The translations under genes and the position numbers were made by a program. Under the pieces are notes generated by a model that did not search any database, was not told the origin of the DNA, and worked only from the letters and a program-made list of their open reading frames with translations. From Oxalobacteraceae bacterium UBA6704 (GTDB lineage Bacteria; Pseudomonadota; Gammaproteobacteria; Burkholderiales; Burkholderiaceae_D): a stretch of DNA of 64,000 nt. Positions 1-9,222 of this stretch are shown piece after piece; the first letter of the stretch is position 1; each line of letters starts with the position of its first letter. The stretch is taken from assembly GCA_002454505.1 (NCBI GenBank), contig DKJA01000097.1:3407-67406 (forward strand). The letters are read 5' to 3'.

Positions 1-410
1 GCATGGTCCTCGAAGCGGCGGCCCGCCCGCTCAGTCCCCAGGAAATCCACGCCGGCGTGCAGGTGTCCGTGCCGGAGATCGGCATGGCGACCATCTACCG
101 CAACCTGAAGCTGCTGCTGGGCGAAGGCGAGATCGAGACGGTGACGCTGCCCGGCGAGAATCCCCGCTATGAAGCGGCGCACCTGGCCCACCACCACCAC
201 CATCATTTCCACTGCGTGGCGTGCGACCGCGTGTTCGAGGTGGAGGCCTGCCCCGGTCCGATGGACGACCTGGCGCCGGCCGGCTTCACGGTCGACCGCC
301 ACGAGCTGACGCTGTACGGCACCTGCGCCGAATGCGCCGTGCCGAAAAAAGGCAAGGCCGCGGCGAAGGTGGCGGCTGCCAAGCCCCACGCGCACGGCCA
401 CAAGCACTGA
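1..410 (+). CDS. Fur-family metal-responsive regulator, probably Zur-like (5' partial)
   Basis: This is the C-terminal part of a Fur-superfamily repressor; the first codons lie before the window, because the frame is open to the edge and family members have roughly 15-25 more residues here. The visible part holds the end of the winged-helix DNA-binding domain (GMATIYRNLKLL, the recognition helix region) followed by the dimerisation/metal domain with a HHHHHHFHC stretch and CVAC and CAEC pairs that would form the structural zinc site. The tail is Lys/Ala/His-rich. The adjacent convergent gene is a His-rich ZnuD-like receptor, so zinc sensing (Zur) is the favoured role. Fur or PerR remain possible, since sequence alone does not settle the metal. 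Confidence 0.85.
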   Translation, partial: MVLEAAARPLSPQEIHAGVQVSVPEIGMATIYRNLKLLLGEGEIETVTLPGENPRYEAAHLAHHHHHHFHCVACDRVFEVEACPGPMDDLAPAGFTVDRHELTLYGTCAECAVPKKGKAAAKVAAAKPHAHGHKH

Positions 411-437
411 TCCTTCGTTGCCCCCTCGGTACTTCAA

Positions 438-2528
438 TTAAAAGCTGAAGCGCACGCCCGCGGTCAGGTTACGGCCCGGCAGCGGCGCGGCATTCTTGAT
501 GAACGACGTGTGGCTGAATGCCAGCTCGTTCGTTGCATTGTTCAGGCGTGCGTAGAACATCGCCGGCAGGCCGAGGATGCGCGTCGAATAGTGCGTGCCC
601 AGGTTCAGCAGTTTGTAGCCGGCCGTCTCGCCTTCGAAGTCGGCCGAGTCGTCCTGCTTCATCACGCGCACCGCTTCCACCATGCCGTGCCAGCCCTGCC
701 ACTCGCCATCGAGTTTCACGCCGACGCGCTGTGCCGGAATGCGCGGCAGGTTGCGGTTGCCGGCACCATCGCGGAATTTCGCGCGCACGTAGTCGCCGAA
801 CAGCGAGGCTTCCACGGCCGGCGTGAATTTGTGGCGCACTTCGCCTTCCAGGCCCGTGAAGGTCGCATCGCGCTGCGCGTATTCGATCAGCTGGAAGCCT
901 TCGTGGTTGTCCAGCGTGTTCGCATAGATGTAGTCGTTGACGCGGTTGCGGAAGGCGCTCAGCGAGAACGTCGTGGGACCGGCGAACTTGCGCAGCGTGA
1001 CGTCGAGATTGTTCGACGTTTCTTTTTGCAGGTTCGCGTTGCCGATTTCGTAGGTGCTGGTGGCCAGGTGGACGCCGTTCGCATACAGCTCCTCGGCCGT
1101 CGGCAGGCGGTGGCTGCGCGACACGGAGGTGCCCAGCGAATACTGGGGCGCGAACTTCCACACGGCGCCCAGCGCGAGCGACGTGCCGCGTGCGCTGTGG
1201 TCGTTGCTGCCTGACTGGTCGACATCGATGTCCTGCCACTCGTGGCGCGCGGCCGCTTCGAAGCGCCAGTTGGCCAGCCGGTATTCCTCGGTGACGAAGA
1301 CGGCGTGCTTCTTCGTCAGCGTCGGCGGCACGTAGGCTTCCTCGCCCAGCGCGCTGAAGTCGCGGCGCGTCGTCTGCCCGCCGATCACGCCGCGCCAGCC
1401 GGCCACCGGACGATGTTCCAGTTCCAGGCGGGCGTCGTGCGCCTTGTTGCGGAAGCTGGTGGCCACTTCGGTGCCTTCCAGTTCGTCGTGCCGGTAATCG
1501 GTGAACGAGGCGCGCATGCGCACCCTGGTGAAGCCGGCCATCGGCTCGCGGTATTCGCCACGGATGTCCCAGCGGTCGCTGTCCAGTTTCACGGTGGGGA
1601 TGTCGCCATGTTCGTGATCGTGGTCGTGTTCTTCTTCGCCTTCATGATCGTGGCCTTCTTCCTCTTCATGGCCGCCGCAGTGCAGGTGGCTGCCGTGCGG
1701 GTGGCAGCTTTCGAATTCGTGGCTGTGGCCGGGGATGCCGTATTCCGTGCGCTCCTTGGTGTAGGCCGCGCCGATGTAGCCACGCTCGCCGATCCAGGAT
1801 AAGCCCACGCTGCCCGTCTCGGTGTCCTTGAAGCTGCCGTTGACGCGATTGCCCTCGGCCCAGCCGCTGCCGACCTTGTACGCATCGGCCTCGCGCTTGA
1901 CGCCTTCCGCATGGATGGCGAAGTTGCCGCTGCCGCCCGTCATTTCGAAGGCCGTGGCCCGCTCGCGCGCCGCCGAATTGCCGCGCACTTCCACGGCGCC
2001 TTCCACCGGGTTGACCGGCACGCTGGTGGGAATCTTGCGGTCGATGATGTTCACCACGCCGCCGACGGCGCCGCCGCCATACGCCAGCGCCGACGGGCCG
2101 CGCAGCACTTCGACGCGCTCGGCCAGCATCGGCTCGAAGCCCACCGCGTGATCCGGGCTGATCGTCGACGCATCCTGCACCTCGGCGCCGTCCGCCAGGA
2201 TCTTCACGCGCGGGCCGTCCATGCCGCGGATCACCGGGCGGCTCGCGCCGGCGCCGAAGTGGCTCGATGCGATGCCGGGCTGGCGGTTCAGCGTCTCGCC
2301 CAGCGTGGATTCGCGCAGCCGCACCAGCTCGTCGCCGGACAGCGCCGTGGCCGGCGTGATCATGTCGTCGCTCAGCAAACCCAGCGCGCTGGCCGAGATC
2401 ACCACGGTAGGCACGCTGTCCGGATCGGCCACGGTGCGCTGCCGGTCGTCCTCGGCAAAGGCCGGTGCGCCGAATGCGAGGGTAACGGCCAGTGTGAGCG
2501 GGGTTCGTTTGCTGATGATGCGGTGCAT
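438..2528 (-). CDS. znuD: TonB-dependent outer-membrane receptor, ZnuD-like (zinc uptake)
   Basis: 696 aa. A signal peptide (first ~25 residues, ending APAFA) is followed by a plug domain (about residues 45-160, with RQPGIASSHFGAGASRPVIRG) and a beta-barrel ending in an aromatic residue (GVRFSF), the normal signal for outer-membrane insertion. An extracellular loop around residues 270-310 is packed with His, Glu and Asp and carries two Cys, as in neisserial ZnuD, where such loops bind zinc. The neighbouring Fur-family gene, the divergent His-rich small protein and the palindrome at 2594-2611 all fit zinc control. Another transition metal cannot be excluded. Confidence 0.85.
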   Translation of the reverse strand: MHRIISKRTPLTLAVTLAFGAPAFAEDDRQRTVADPDSVPTVVISASALGLLSDDMITPATALSGDELVRLRESTLGETLNRQPGIASSHFGAGASRPVIRGMDGPRVKILADGAEVQDASTISPDHAVGFEPMLAERVEVLRGPSALAYGGGAVGGVVNIIDRKIPTSVPVNPVEGAVEVRGNSAARERATAFEMTGGSGNFAIHAEGVKREADAYKVGSGWAEGNRVNGSFKDTETGSVGLSWIGERGYIGAAYTKERTEYGIPGHSHEFESCHPHGSHLHCGGHEEEEGHDHEGEEEHDHDHEHGDIPTVKLDSDRWDIRGEYREPMAGFTRVRMRASFTDYRHDELEGTEVATSFRNKAHDARLELEHRPVAGWRGVIGGQTTRRDFSALGEEAYVPPTLTKKHAVFVTEEYRLANWRFEAAARHEWQDIDVDQSGSNDHSARGTSLALGAVWKFAPQYSLGTSVSRSHRLPTAEELYANGVHLATSTYEIGNANLQKETSNNLDVTLRKFAGPTTFSLSAFRNRVNDYIYANTLDNHEGFQLIEYAQRDATFTGLEGEVRHKFTPAVEASLFGDYVRAKFRDGAGNRNLPRIPAQRVGVKLDGEWQGWHGMVEAVRVMKQDDSADFEGETAGYKLLNLGTHYSTRILGLPAMFYARLNNATNELAFSHTSFIKNAAPLPGRNLTAGVRFSF

Positions 2529-2593
2529 GGGTCTCGTCCTTGTCGTGAAAAATTCTTCGGCTGCCCGCCCGAGTGCGGGTGTCTTGCTTAATT

Positions 2594-2611
2594 ATACTGA
2601 GAATGCAGTAT
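2594..2611. promoter_or_regulatory. Candidate Fur/Zur-type operator
   Basis: Perfect inverted repeat ATACTG-N6-CAGTAT in an AT-rich patch between the divergent znuD-like gene (start 2528) and the small His-rich gene (start 2641). Position and symmetry suit a repressor controlling both. The match to any published Zur box is not checked, so the assignment to the adjacent Fur-family protein is inference. Confidence 0.45.
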
Positions 2612-2640
2612 CATTAGAAGACTTTCCTGCATCTCGACAT

Positions 2641-2886
2641 ATGGAATCGACCTCGCCACCGCCGCCAGCGCCGCATGACGAAAATGCGCACGAAAGTCCG
2701 CACGACGGCGTGCACGGCCATCCGCACCTGTTGAGCGAGTTGCAGGAAGAAGTGCTGTGCTGGACGATAGTCTGCTTCGTGGTGGTGGCTATCGCCTTTG
2801 GCGTATGGACGCAGCGTGCCGCGGCGCGGGCGAAGAAGCGGCGCGTACCGACGAAACGGCGTGCGCGTCGCAAGCTGCGACGTTGA
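2641..2886 (+). CDS. Small His-rich single-pass membrane protein, unknown function
   Basis: 81 aa. The N-terminal ~35 residues are rich in Pro and His (HDENAHESPHDGVHGHPH), followed by one hydrophobic segment (about residues 40-58, CWTIVCFVVVAIAFGVW) and a strongly basic Arg/Lys tail, so the His-rich part probably faces the periplasm. It is divergent from the znuD-like gene across the candidate operator. No clear Shine-Dalgarno precedes the ATG, which lowers confidence. The His-rich head next to a zinc receptor suggests a metal-binding accessory role, but this is inference from context only. Confidence 0.5.
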   Translation: MESTSPPPPAPHDENAHESPHDGVHGHPHLLSELQEEVLCWTIVCFVVVAIAFGVWTQRAAARAKKRRVPTKRRARRKLRR

Positions 2887-2904
2887 AGCTTCGCGATTTA
2901 CGCA

Positions 2905-2954
2905 TGAGCTCGTGTCCAACCATGGGGTTGACCCCATGGTTGGACACGAACTCA
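2905..2954. repeat. Long near-perfect palindrome (hairpin, possible bidirectional terminator or REP-like repeat)
   Basis: Two 24-bp arms (2905-2928 and 2931-2954) differ at one position and are separated by 2 bp; each arm contains GTGTCCAACCATGGGGT or its complement. It lies between two convergent genes and overlaps the stop codon of the NiCoT gene. A bidirectional terminator or a dispersed palindromic repeat are the two likely readings. No T-run follows on either side. Confidence 0.65.
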
Positions 2955-3758
2955 GCCGTTAGCGGGCAGCCTCTGGTCATCGCGCTTCTGGGCGTACAGC
3001 GCACCGGCGTAAGCGGCGACGGTGGCGGCGAGGATCGCCGCGCCGAGTGCCATCGAGAAGCCTTCGTCCACCGCGCAGGCGGCGCAGGCCCGCTCCAGCA
3101 GCATCGCGGTGCCGCTCATGATGCACAGGCCGACGATGGGCCAGCCGAGGCGGCGGCGGAAGCGGGCTGCCCGTTCCGGCGTGCCGGTGCGGGAGATGCG
3201 CGCGGCGAGCCAGCCGTCGATGCCGTCGGTGACGGCCATGCCGAACGTGAACGCGCCCGCCACGGCCAGTGCCGGGCCGACCGAGCCGAGCGCCGCGCCG
3301 GCATAACCCCAGGCGACGGCCTGCAGCGCGCTTTCGAAACCGACGGCAAACAGCATGCCGACGAAGAAAGCCGACCACGCACCCGGCCGCGCCGGCAGCC
3401 AGCGCGCGCTGCGCCCTGTCGTCACGGCACCGGGTTTGCGCAGCAGCTGCCGGGCATTCAGCGCCGCCAGCACGAACAGGAACACGGGCGGCGCCAGTTC
3501 GATCCAGTGGACGACCGCTTCGTACGGCGCGACCCATGCCGACGTCGCGGCGGCCGCCAGCACGAACAGCATCACCGCGACGGCATGGCCGCCGGCGAAC
3601 GATGCCCCCATCCACGGCGCGGCCCGCGATCGCGCCGCGGCGGCGCGCACCGTCAGGCCGTCGATGGCGGCCAGGTGGTCCGGTGCCAAGCCGTGGCGCA
3701 GGCCCATGACGAAGGCCAGCGTCACGCCGGGCAGGAGGGAGGTGAGTGCTTCGGTCAT
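2952..3758 (-). CDS. NiCoT/HupE-type nickel-cobalt transporter
   Basis: 268 aa polytopic membrane protein. The NiCoT signature H-X4-D-H is present in the first transmembrane segments (RHGLAPDH, residues 21-28), where these residues form the Ni/Co selectivity site. About seven hydrophobic segments follow, with a GHAVAVM motif around residue 54. The start is chosen at 3758 because an AAGGA sits just upstream; an ATG further upstream lacks one. Family knowledge: secondary import (or efflux in some members) of Ni2+ or Co2+ across the inner membrane. It lies in the metal cluster but its own regulation is not visible. Confidence 0.8.
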   Translation of the reverse strand: MTEALTSLLPGVTLAFVMGLRHGLAPDHLAAIDGLTVRAAAARSRAAPWMGASFAGGHAVAVMLFVLAAAATSAWVAPYEAVVHWIELAPPVFLFVLAALNARQLLRKPGAVTTGRSARWLPARPGAWSAFFVGMLFAVGFESALQAVAWGYAGAALGSVGPALAVAGAFTFGMAVTDGIDGWLAARISRTGTPERAARFRRRLGWPIVGLCIMSGTAMLLERACAACAVDEGFSMALGAAILAATVAAYAGALYAQKRDDQRLPANG

Positions 3759-4037
3759 GGGGATCCTTGCTGGTGACGGGGCCCGCCGGCACACAGTCCG
3801 GCGGCGGGCCATTGTAAGCGCCGCCAAGCCGTTAATGCAAGTCTATTGCAAATTAGGCGCAGCATGACGGTGGCTGCGACAGTGCATTCGCCGGCCGGAT
3901 CGGATCGGCCTTCACGCCTGGCCAGGCGGGGAAACAACACGCCTGCGCGCGTCCGGCGGCGCCGCCGGCGCCGATGCTTTGAGCAAGCCCTTCGGTGCTG
4001 TAGGCTATCGGTTTTATAGCTGCACTACACCGCCGGT

Positions 4038-7000
4038 ATGCTCCCTTTTTTCGTCACGCCGTCAGCCATTTTCGCCGCGGCGCTGCTTGCCATCCCATTC
4101 CCCGCCCGGGCGGCTGGCGAGCCGCAGGCATCCTGGCGTTCGAGTCCGGCGCACCGGGCATGGATCAAGCGGGATGGCGCGCCGTCCGCGCCTTCCGCGA
4201 TGGCGCAGGACCGCACCGGCATGCTGTGGTTCGCCGGTGCCGAAGGCGTGTTCCGTTTCGATGGCGTCGGCTTCGAGCGGGTCGACGAGATCGCCGGCAA
4301 TCCGCTGCTGTCGTCCAATGTGCGGGCCCTGTCCGTGTTCGGCGATGCGCTGTGGCTGGGCTATGCCTTTGGCGGCGTCAGCGTGTTCGAGCACGGCGCG
4401 GTGCGGCACTATGGCGCAGCGGAAGGGGTGCCGACCAACACCATCTTCCAGTTCGCCAAAACCGGCGATGGCACGCTGTGGTTTGCCAGCGCCCGGGGCA
4501 TCCACTGGCTCGACGGCGCGCGCTGGCGCCAGGTGCTGCCGGCCGATGGGCTGCCGGCCGGCGAGCTGCCGTTCTTCAGCGTCCTGCAGGACGGTACCCT
4601 GCTGGTGCTCCACCGCGCCGGCCTGTACCGCAGCGTGCCCGGCACCCGCCGCTTTCGGCAGGTGCCGGGGCCGGGCGGCCTGCAGTTCATCCAGGTGACC
4701 CACGACGGCAGCGTCCTGCTGCGCAAATACGGCGAACCGCCGCTGGTGTTCGACCCCGTCGCGGAAACGGTGGCGCCGCTGGCCCTGCCCGACCTCGCCG
4801 CGGCGCCCTACAGCGTCAACCGGGATCGCCGCAACGGCTGGTGGATCGGTCCCGGCGACGGCATGCAGCTGTACGATCCCGGCCTCAGGCTGAAGAAGAA
4901 ACTGCAGGTGCCGCACAGCTTCAGCGGCGTGCTGGTCTACAGCGGCCCGCTCGATGACCGCGAAGGCAATCTGTGGTTTACGACGGAGAACGGCATCGAC
5001 CGGCTGCGGGAGACCCGCCTGGTGACACTGGAAACGCCGCCGAACCACATCGATTTCAGCATCGCGCCCGGTGCCGACGGCGAGGTCTGGGTCAGCAGCA
5101 ATACCTCCGTGGGAGAGCGTGCCCCGCGCGCATTCGCCATCGTTGCCGATGGCAAGCGGATCGACAGCGACATGCCGTCCGCCACGTCCAGCACGCGCGG
5201 TGCCGATGGCAGCGTCTGGTTCGGCAACTTCAACACGGTATGGCGCCGGCGCGATGGCAAGGTGCAGCAGTGGACGGTGACGGCGGTGCAGCAGGAACGC
5301 GCGCAGCGCGTGCAGGCGCTGGCGGAGGGGCCCGACGGCCGCCTGTGGGTGTCGGTGACGAAAAGCGGCGTCCACACGCTTGCCGATGGTGTCTGGCAGG
5401 CCGGCGGCGGCCACGCGGAACTGGCCAGGCGCCCGGCGATTTCGCTGCATGCCGACGCCCAGGGCCGGCTCTGGTTTGGCTACCCCGCCAATCAGATGGC
5501 GATGCTGCACGACGGCGCGCTGCGGCAGTTCGGCGCCGCCGACGGTCTCGCGGTCGGCAATGTGCTGACGATGTTCAGCCGCCGCGGCACGCTGTGGGTC
5601 GGTGGCGACCAGGGCGTGGCCCGCTTCGACCACGGCCGCTTCGTCATGCTGGACGATGCCGCCGGCCGGCCGTTCCGCGGCGTGTCCGGCATCGTCGAAA
5701 CGGCGCAGGGCGAACTGTGGCTGCACGGCGCCGACGGCCTGCTGCGCATCGGTGCCGCGGACCTGGCCCGTGGCAAGGCCGACGGCCGCTATCGTGTCGA
5801 CGCCGAGCGCTTCGATTATCTCGACGGCCACGAAGGCGCGCCCGCGCTGGTGCGGCCGCTCGATACGCTGGCCGAGGCGGCCGACGGGCGCCTGTGGTAC
5901 GCGACGACCAGCAGCGTCGGCTGGATCGACCCGCGGCGCATCGCGCGCAACCCCGTCGCGCCGACGCCGCTGATCACGTGGCTCAACACCGACAGCCAGC
6001 GCTACCGCTTCATCGACGGCCTCGAACTGCCGCAGCACACACGCAACTTGCGCGTCGATTTCACGGCCGCCGTGCTGTCCATTCCGGAGCGGGCCCGCTT
6101 CCGCACCCGGCTGGTGGGCCAGGACCAGGCGTGGCGCGACGCGGGCACGCTGCGCCAGGCGTTCTACACGAATCTCGGCCCCGGCGACTACCGCTTCGAG
6201 GTGATGGCCGCCAACGAGGACGGCCTGTGGAGCGAAGCGCCGGCCACGCTGGCCTTCCGCATCGCGCCGGCCTTTTACGAAACGGGCTGGTTCAAGCTGG
6301 CCTGCGCGGCGCTGCTGGCGATCGGACTCTATCTGCTGCACCTGCGGCGCCTGTCCCGGATGACGGCACGCGTGGTCGAACGCATGCGCGCGCGGCTGGA
6401 CGAGCGCGAACGCATCGCCCGCACCCTGCACGACACCTTCCTGCAAAGCGTGCACAGCCTGACGCTGCGCTTCCACAACATCAAGGCGGTGCTGCCGAAG
6501 GAAGACCCGGTGCAGCAGCAGATCGACGCCGCCCTCGATGCCGCCGATGCCGTGGCCGAAGAGGGCCGCGACCAGCTGATGGACCTGCGCGTCAGCCACC
6601 TGTGCCGCGGCGACCTGGCGACGGAACTGGCCGCAGTGGGCAGTGCGGCGGCCGCGCAGCACGGCTCGGCGTTCACGCTGCACGAACACGGCAAGCGGCG
6701 GCCGCTGCAGGCCGATGCGCAGGACGAGCTGTTCGCGATCGGCCGGGAGGCCATCGCCAATGCGCTGCGCCACTCCGGCAGTTGCGAAGTTGTGGCGGAG
6801 CTGACGTATGGCGCGGCCGCCTTCACGCTGGAAGTGCGCGACGAGGGCAAGGGCCTCGACGCGGCGGTACGCGCGTCCGGCGGCCGCGAGCGCCACTGGG
6901 GCCTGGCCGGCATGCGCGAGCGGGCGGCGCGCATCGGCGGCAAGCTGGCGATCCACAGCGCCGCCGGCGCAGGCACGACCGTCGTGGTGGCACTGCGCGC

Positions 7001-7064
7001 CGGCCTGGCCTACCGCGGCCCTGTGCTGTCCAACCATGAGCAATTGCTGAAACGCGTCCCATGA
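4038..7064 (+). CDS. Giant sensor histidine kinase with periplasmic beta-propeller (reg_prop / Y_Y_Y / HisKA_3)
   Basis: 1008 aa. A signal peptide (IFAAALLAIPFPARA) is followed by some 700 residues of propeller repeats with recurring DGxLWF/WVG motifs (two seven-bladed propellers in family members), a Y_Y_Y domain ending near residue 745, one membrane span (about 755-775), a HisKA_3 dimerisation domain with phospho-accepting His in RTLHDTFLQS (about residue 798) and a HATPase_c domain with N-box EAIANALRHSG and DEGKG. It overlaps the downstream NarL-type regulator by 4 bp (ATGA), so the two form a two-component pair. Relatives with this architecture often sense polysaccharide breakdown products; the ligand here is unknown. 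Confidence 0.9.
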   Translation: MLPFFVTPSAIFAAALLAIPFPARAAGEPQASWRSSPAHRAWIKRDGAPSAPSAMAQDRTGMLWFAGAEGVFRFDGVGFERVDEIAGNPLLSSNVRALSVFGDALWLGYAFGGVSVFEHGAVRHYGAAEGVPTNTIFQFAKTGDGTLWFASARGIHWLDGARWRQVLPADGLPAGELPFFSVLQDGTLLVLHRAGLYRSVPGTRRFRQVPGPGGLQFIQVTHDGSVLLRKYGEPPLVFDPVAETVAPLALPDLAAAPYSVNRDRRNGWWIGPGDGMQLYDPGLRLKKKLQVPHSFSGVLVYSGPLDDREGNLWFTTENGIDRLRETRLVTLETPPNHIDFSIAPGADGEVWVSSNTSVGERAPRAFAIVADGKRIDSDMPSATSSTRGADGSVWFGNFNTVWRRRDGKVQQWTVTAVQQERAQRVQALAEGPDGRLWVSVTKSGVHTLADGVWQAGGGHAELARRPAISLHADAQGRLWFGYPANQMAMLHDGALRQFGAADGLAVGNVLTMFSRRGTLWVGGDQGVARFDHGRFVMLDDAAGRPFRGVSGIVETAQGELWLHGADGLLRIGAADLARGKADGRYRVDAERFDYLDGHEGAPALVRPLDTLAEAADGRLWYATTSSVGWIDPRRIARNPVAPTPLITWLNTDSQRYRFIDGLELPQHTRNLRVDFTAAVLSIPERARFRTRLVGQDQAWRDAGTLRQAFYTNLGPGDYRFEVMAANEDGLWSEAPATLAFRIAPAFYETGWFKLACAALLAIGLYLLHLRRLSRMTARVVERMRARLDERERIARTLHDTFLQSVHSLTLRFHNIKAVLPKEDPVQQQIDAALDAADAVAEEGRDQLMDLRVSHLCRGDLATELAAVGSAAAAQHGSAFTLHEHGKRRPLQADAQDELFAIGREAIANALRHSGSCEVVAELTYGAAAFTLEVRDEGKGLDAAVRASGGRERHWGLAGMRERAARIGGKLAIHSAAGAGTTVVVALRAGLAYRGPVLSNHEQLLKRVP

Positions 7065-7696
7065 GTACGTTCAAACCCCTGCCGATCACCGTCATGACCG
7101 TCGACGACCATCCGCTGTTCCAGCAGGGCGTGGCCGGCGTGATCGCGGCCGAACCGGACCTTTACCTGGTCGGCCAGGCCGCCACCGGCGCCGAGGCGGT
7201 CGCGCTGTACCGCGAATGCCGGCCGGCCGTCACGCTGATGGACCTGCAGCTGCCGGACATGAGCGGTGCCGATGCCATTGCCGCCATCCGCGCCGAATTC
7301 CCCGCCGCCCGCATCGTCGTGCTGACCACGCTGGCAGGCGATGGCCACGCCGCCCGCGCGATAGCCGCCGGCGCGGTCGGCTACCTGTTCAAGAGCGCGG
7401 TGCGCAAGGAGCTGGTCGACACGGTGCGCGCCATTCATGGCGGCGAGCGCCGCATTCCGCCGTCGCTGGCCCATGCGCTGGTGGCATCGCGCAGCGGCCA
7501 GGCCATCACGCGGCGCGAGATCGATGTACTGAAGCTGGTGGCGCGCGGTAATTCGAATGGGCTGATCGCCGATGCGCTGGGCATTTCCGCCGACACCGTC
7601 AAGGACCATGTCAGCAGCATCCTGCTGAAACTGCAGGCGCGCGACCGGGCGCATGCCGTCATGATCGCGCTGGAACGGGGCATCCTCAGCATCTGA
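7061..7696 (+). CDS. NarL/FixJ-family response regulator
   Basis: 211 aa. The receiver domain has the acidic pair in TVDDHP (about residues 13-15), the phospho-acceptor Asp in LMDLQLPDMSG (about 60) and the conserved Lys in GYLFKSA. A LuxR-type helix-turn-helix follows (ITRREIDVLKLVARGNSNGLIA). Translation is coupled to the upstream kinase by a 4-bp overlap, and HisKA_3 kinases partner this regulator class, so the cognate pairing is secure. Targets are not identifiable from the window. Confidence 0.92.
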   Translation: MSTFKPLPITVMTVDDHPLFQQGVAGVIAAEPDLYLVGQAATGAEAVALYRECRPAVTLMDLQLPDMSGADAIAAIRAEFPAARIVVLTTLAGDGHAARAIAAGAVGYLFKSAVRKELVDTVRAIHGGERRIPPSLAHALVASRSGQAITRREIDVLKLVARGNSNGLIADALGISADTVKDHVSSILLKLQARDRAHAVMIALERGILSI

Positions 7697-7728
7697 TCGG
7701 TCGCCTCTCCCTCCTGGCGCGGCCGGCG

Positions 7729-7746
7729 CCCCCCGGATCAGGGGGG
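7729..7746. terminator. Possible terminator hairpin after the two-component pair
   Basis: CCCCCC-GGATCA-GGGGGG, 33 bp downstream of the regulator's stop codon. It lacks a following T-run, so it may be only a stabilising hairpin. Confidence 0.35.
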
Positions 7747-7836
7747 AAACGCCGCGCCATCGCCGGCGGCCCCCGTCCGGCGCGCGCTTTAACGGTCAAA
7801 CTGCTTCATGTGAAAAACATGCGGGCACCGATCACC

Positions 7837-8745
7837 ATGGACCAGATACATCTGATGCGCGTCTTCGTTGCCGTCGGCGAGGAAGCGGGATTCGCCGCCG
7901 CGGCGCGCCGGCTCGGGCTGTCGCCCGCGGCCATCACGCGCGCCATCGGCGCACTGGAGGCGCGGCTCAGTGTCCGGCTGCTGCTGCGCACGACGCGCAA
8001 CGTCCGTCTGACGGAGGCGGGCCACCGCTACCTGGACGACAGCCGCACCATCCTCGCCCGGCTGGCGCAGGCGAACGAGGATGCCGCCGGCATGAATGCG
8101 GCGACCAGGGGCCGGCTGTCCGTCACGGCATCGGCGCTGTACGGCAAGGCGTTCGTGCTGCCCTGCGTCGTCGAGTTCCTGAAGCGCTATCCGGAGATCG
8201 AGATGGCGGCCCACTTCCTCGACCGCAGCGTCAACCTGGTTGAAGAAGGCATCGACGTGGCGGTACGCATCGGTCACCTGCCCGACTCGGGCCTGCGGGC
8301 ACTGCGCGTGGGCGAGGTACGGCAGGTGCTGTGCGCGTCGCCGGACTACCTGGCCAGGAACGGCGCGCCGCGCCACCCGGCGGACCTGCAGCGCCATGCG
8401 ATCGTGGCCGCGGCCGGCATGTCGGCCGGCGCCGAATGGCAGTTCCGCGGTACCGGCCGGCCGACCACGGTGCGCATCAAGCCGACGCTGACGGTGGCCA
8501 GCGATGCCGCGCTGAACGCGGTGCTGACGGGCCTGGGCATCGGCCGGCTGCTGTGCTGCCAGGTCGCCGCCGAGCTGGCCGACGGCCGGCTGCAGACCGT
8601 GCTGCCCGACTACGAGGAAGCGCCGTGGCCCGTGCACATCGTGCACCGCGAGAGCCAGCTCGGTTCGTCCCGGGTGCGCAACTTCATCGACATGCTGGCG
8701 GCGTCGCTGCGCGCGCATCCCTACATGAATCATCAATCCCGTTGA
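7837..8745 (+). CDS. LysR-family transcriptional regulator
   Basis: 302 aa from the ATG that begins MDQIHLMRVF, the standard LysR N-terminus; two in-frame ATGs slightly upstream (7810, 7819) are less likely. The N-terminal winged helix (residues 1-60, with AAARRLGLSPAAITRAIGALE) is followed by a substrate-binding domain of the CrgA subgroup type. The next gene on the same strand is a cupin protein; regulation of that gene is possible but not shown. Confidence 0.88.
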   Translation: MDQIHLMRVFVAVGEEAGFAAAARRLGLSPAAITRAIGALEARLSVRLLLRTTRNVRLTEAGHRYLDDSRTILARLAQANEDAAGMNAATRGRLSVTASALYGKAFVLPCVVEFLKRYPEIEMAAHFLDRSVNLVEEGIDVAVRIGHLPDSGLRALRVGEVRQVLCASPDYLARNGAPRHPADLQRHAIVAAAGMSAGAEWQFRGTGRPTTVRIKPTLTVASDAALNAVLTGLGIGRLLCCQVAAELADGRLQTVLPDYEEAPWPVHIVHRESQLGSSRVRNFIDMLAASLRAHPYMNHQSR

Positions 8746-8805
8746 ACGGCTGTGGCCGCGCCGGTGGTAGCATGAGCGGATTCCTGCCCCGACAGCGAGC
8801 CTGCC

Positions 8806-9186
8806 ATGCCCATCGATCCGCAACACACCTATGTCCACCTGGCCGAAGACGGTGCGGCGCACGAACTGGCTGCCGCGACCTTCTGGGAGACGGCCGATGA
8901 ACCCGTCGGCAGCGGCGCCGATAAAAGCTGGCTGGTCACCGAGTTCGCCTTCACGGCCGACTGGCCCACGTGGGAGATGCATCCGCAGGGCGACGAACTC
9001 GTCTACCTGCTGGCGGGCGCCATCGACCTCCATCTCGAACAGGATGATGGATTGAAGGTGATCGCCATCGACGGCAGCGGCGCCGTCGTGGTGCCGCGCG
9101 GCGTCTGGCATACCGCCAAGGTGCGCGCACCCAGCCGGATGCTGCACGTCACGCGGGGCGCGGGGACGTTGACACGGGCGGTGTGA
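8806..9186 (+). CDS. Single-domain cupin protein
   Basis: 126 aa. One conserved cupin barrel: motif 1 is represented by HPQGDELVYLLAG (about residues 61-73) and motif 2 by GVWHTAK (about 103-109), supplying His/Glu residues for a metal. Substrate is unknown; small stand-alone cupins of this type range from sugar isomerases to storage-fold proteins of no known activity. It lies 60 bp after the LysR gene on the same strand. Confidence 0.8.
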   Translation: MPIDPQHTYVHLAEDGAAHELAAATFWETADEPVGSGADKSWLVTEFAFTADWPTWEMHPQGDELVYLLAGAIDLHLEQDDGLKVIAIDGSGAVVVPRGVWHTAKVRAPSRMLHVTRGAGTLTRAV

Positions 9187-9222
9187 CCTGGAGTCGCATA
9201 CCGCCGCGATGCAGCGCAGCGC

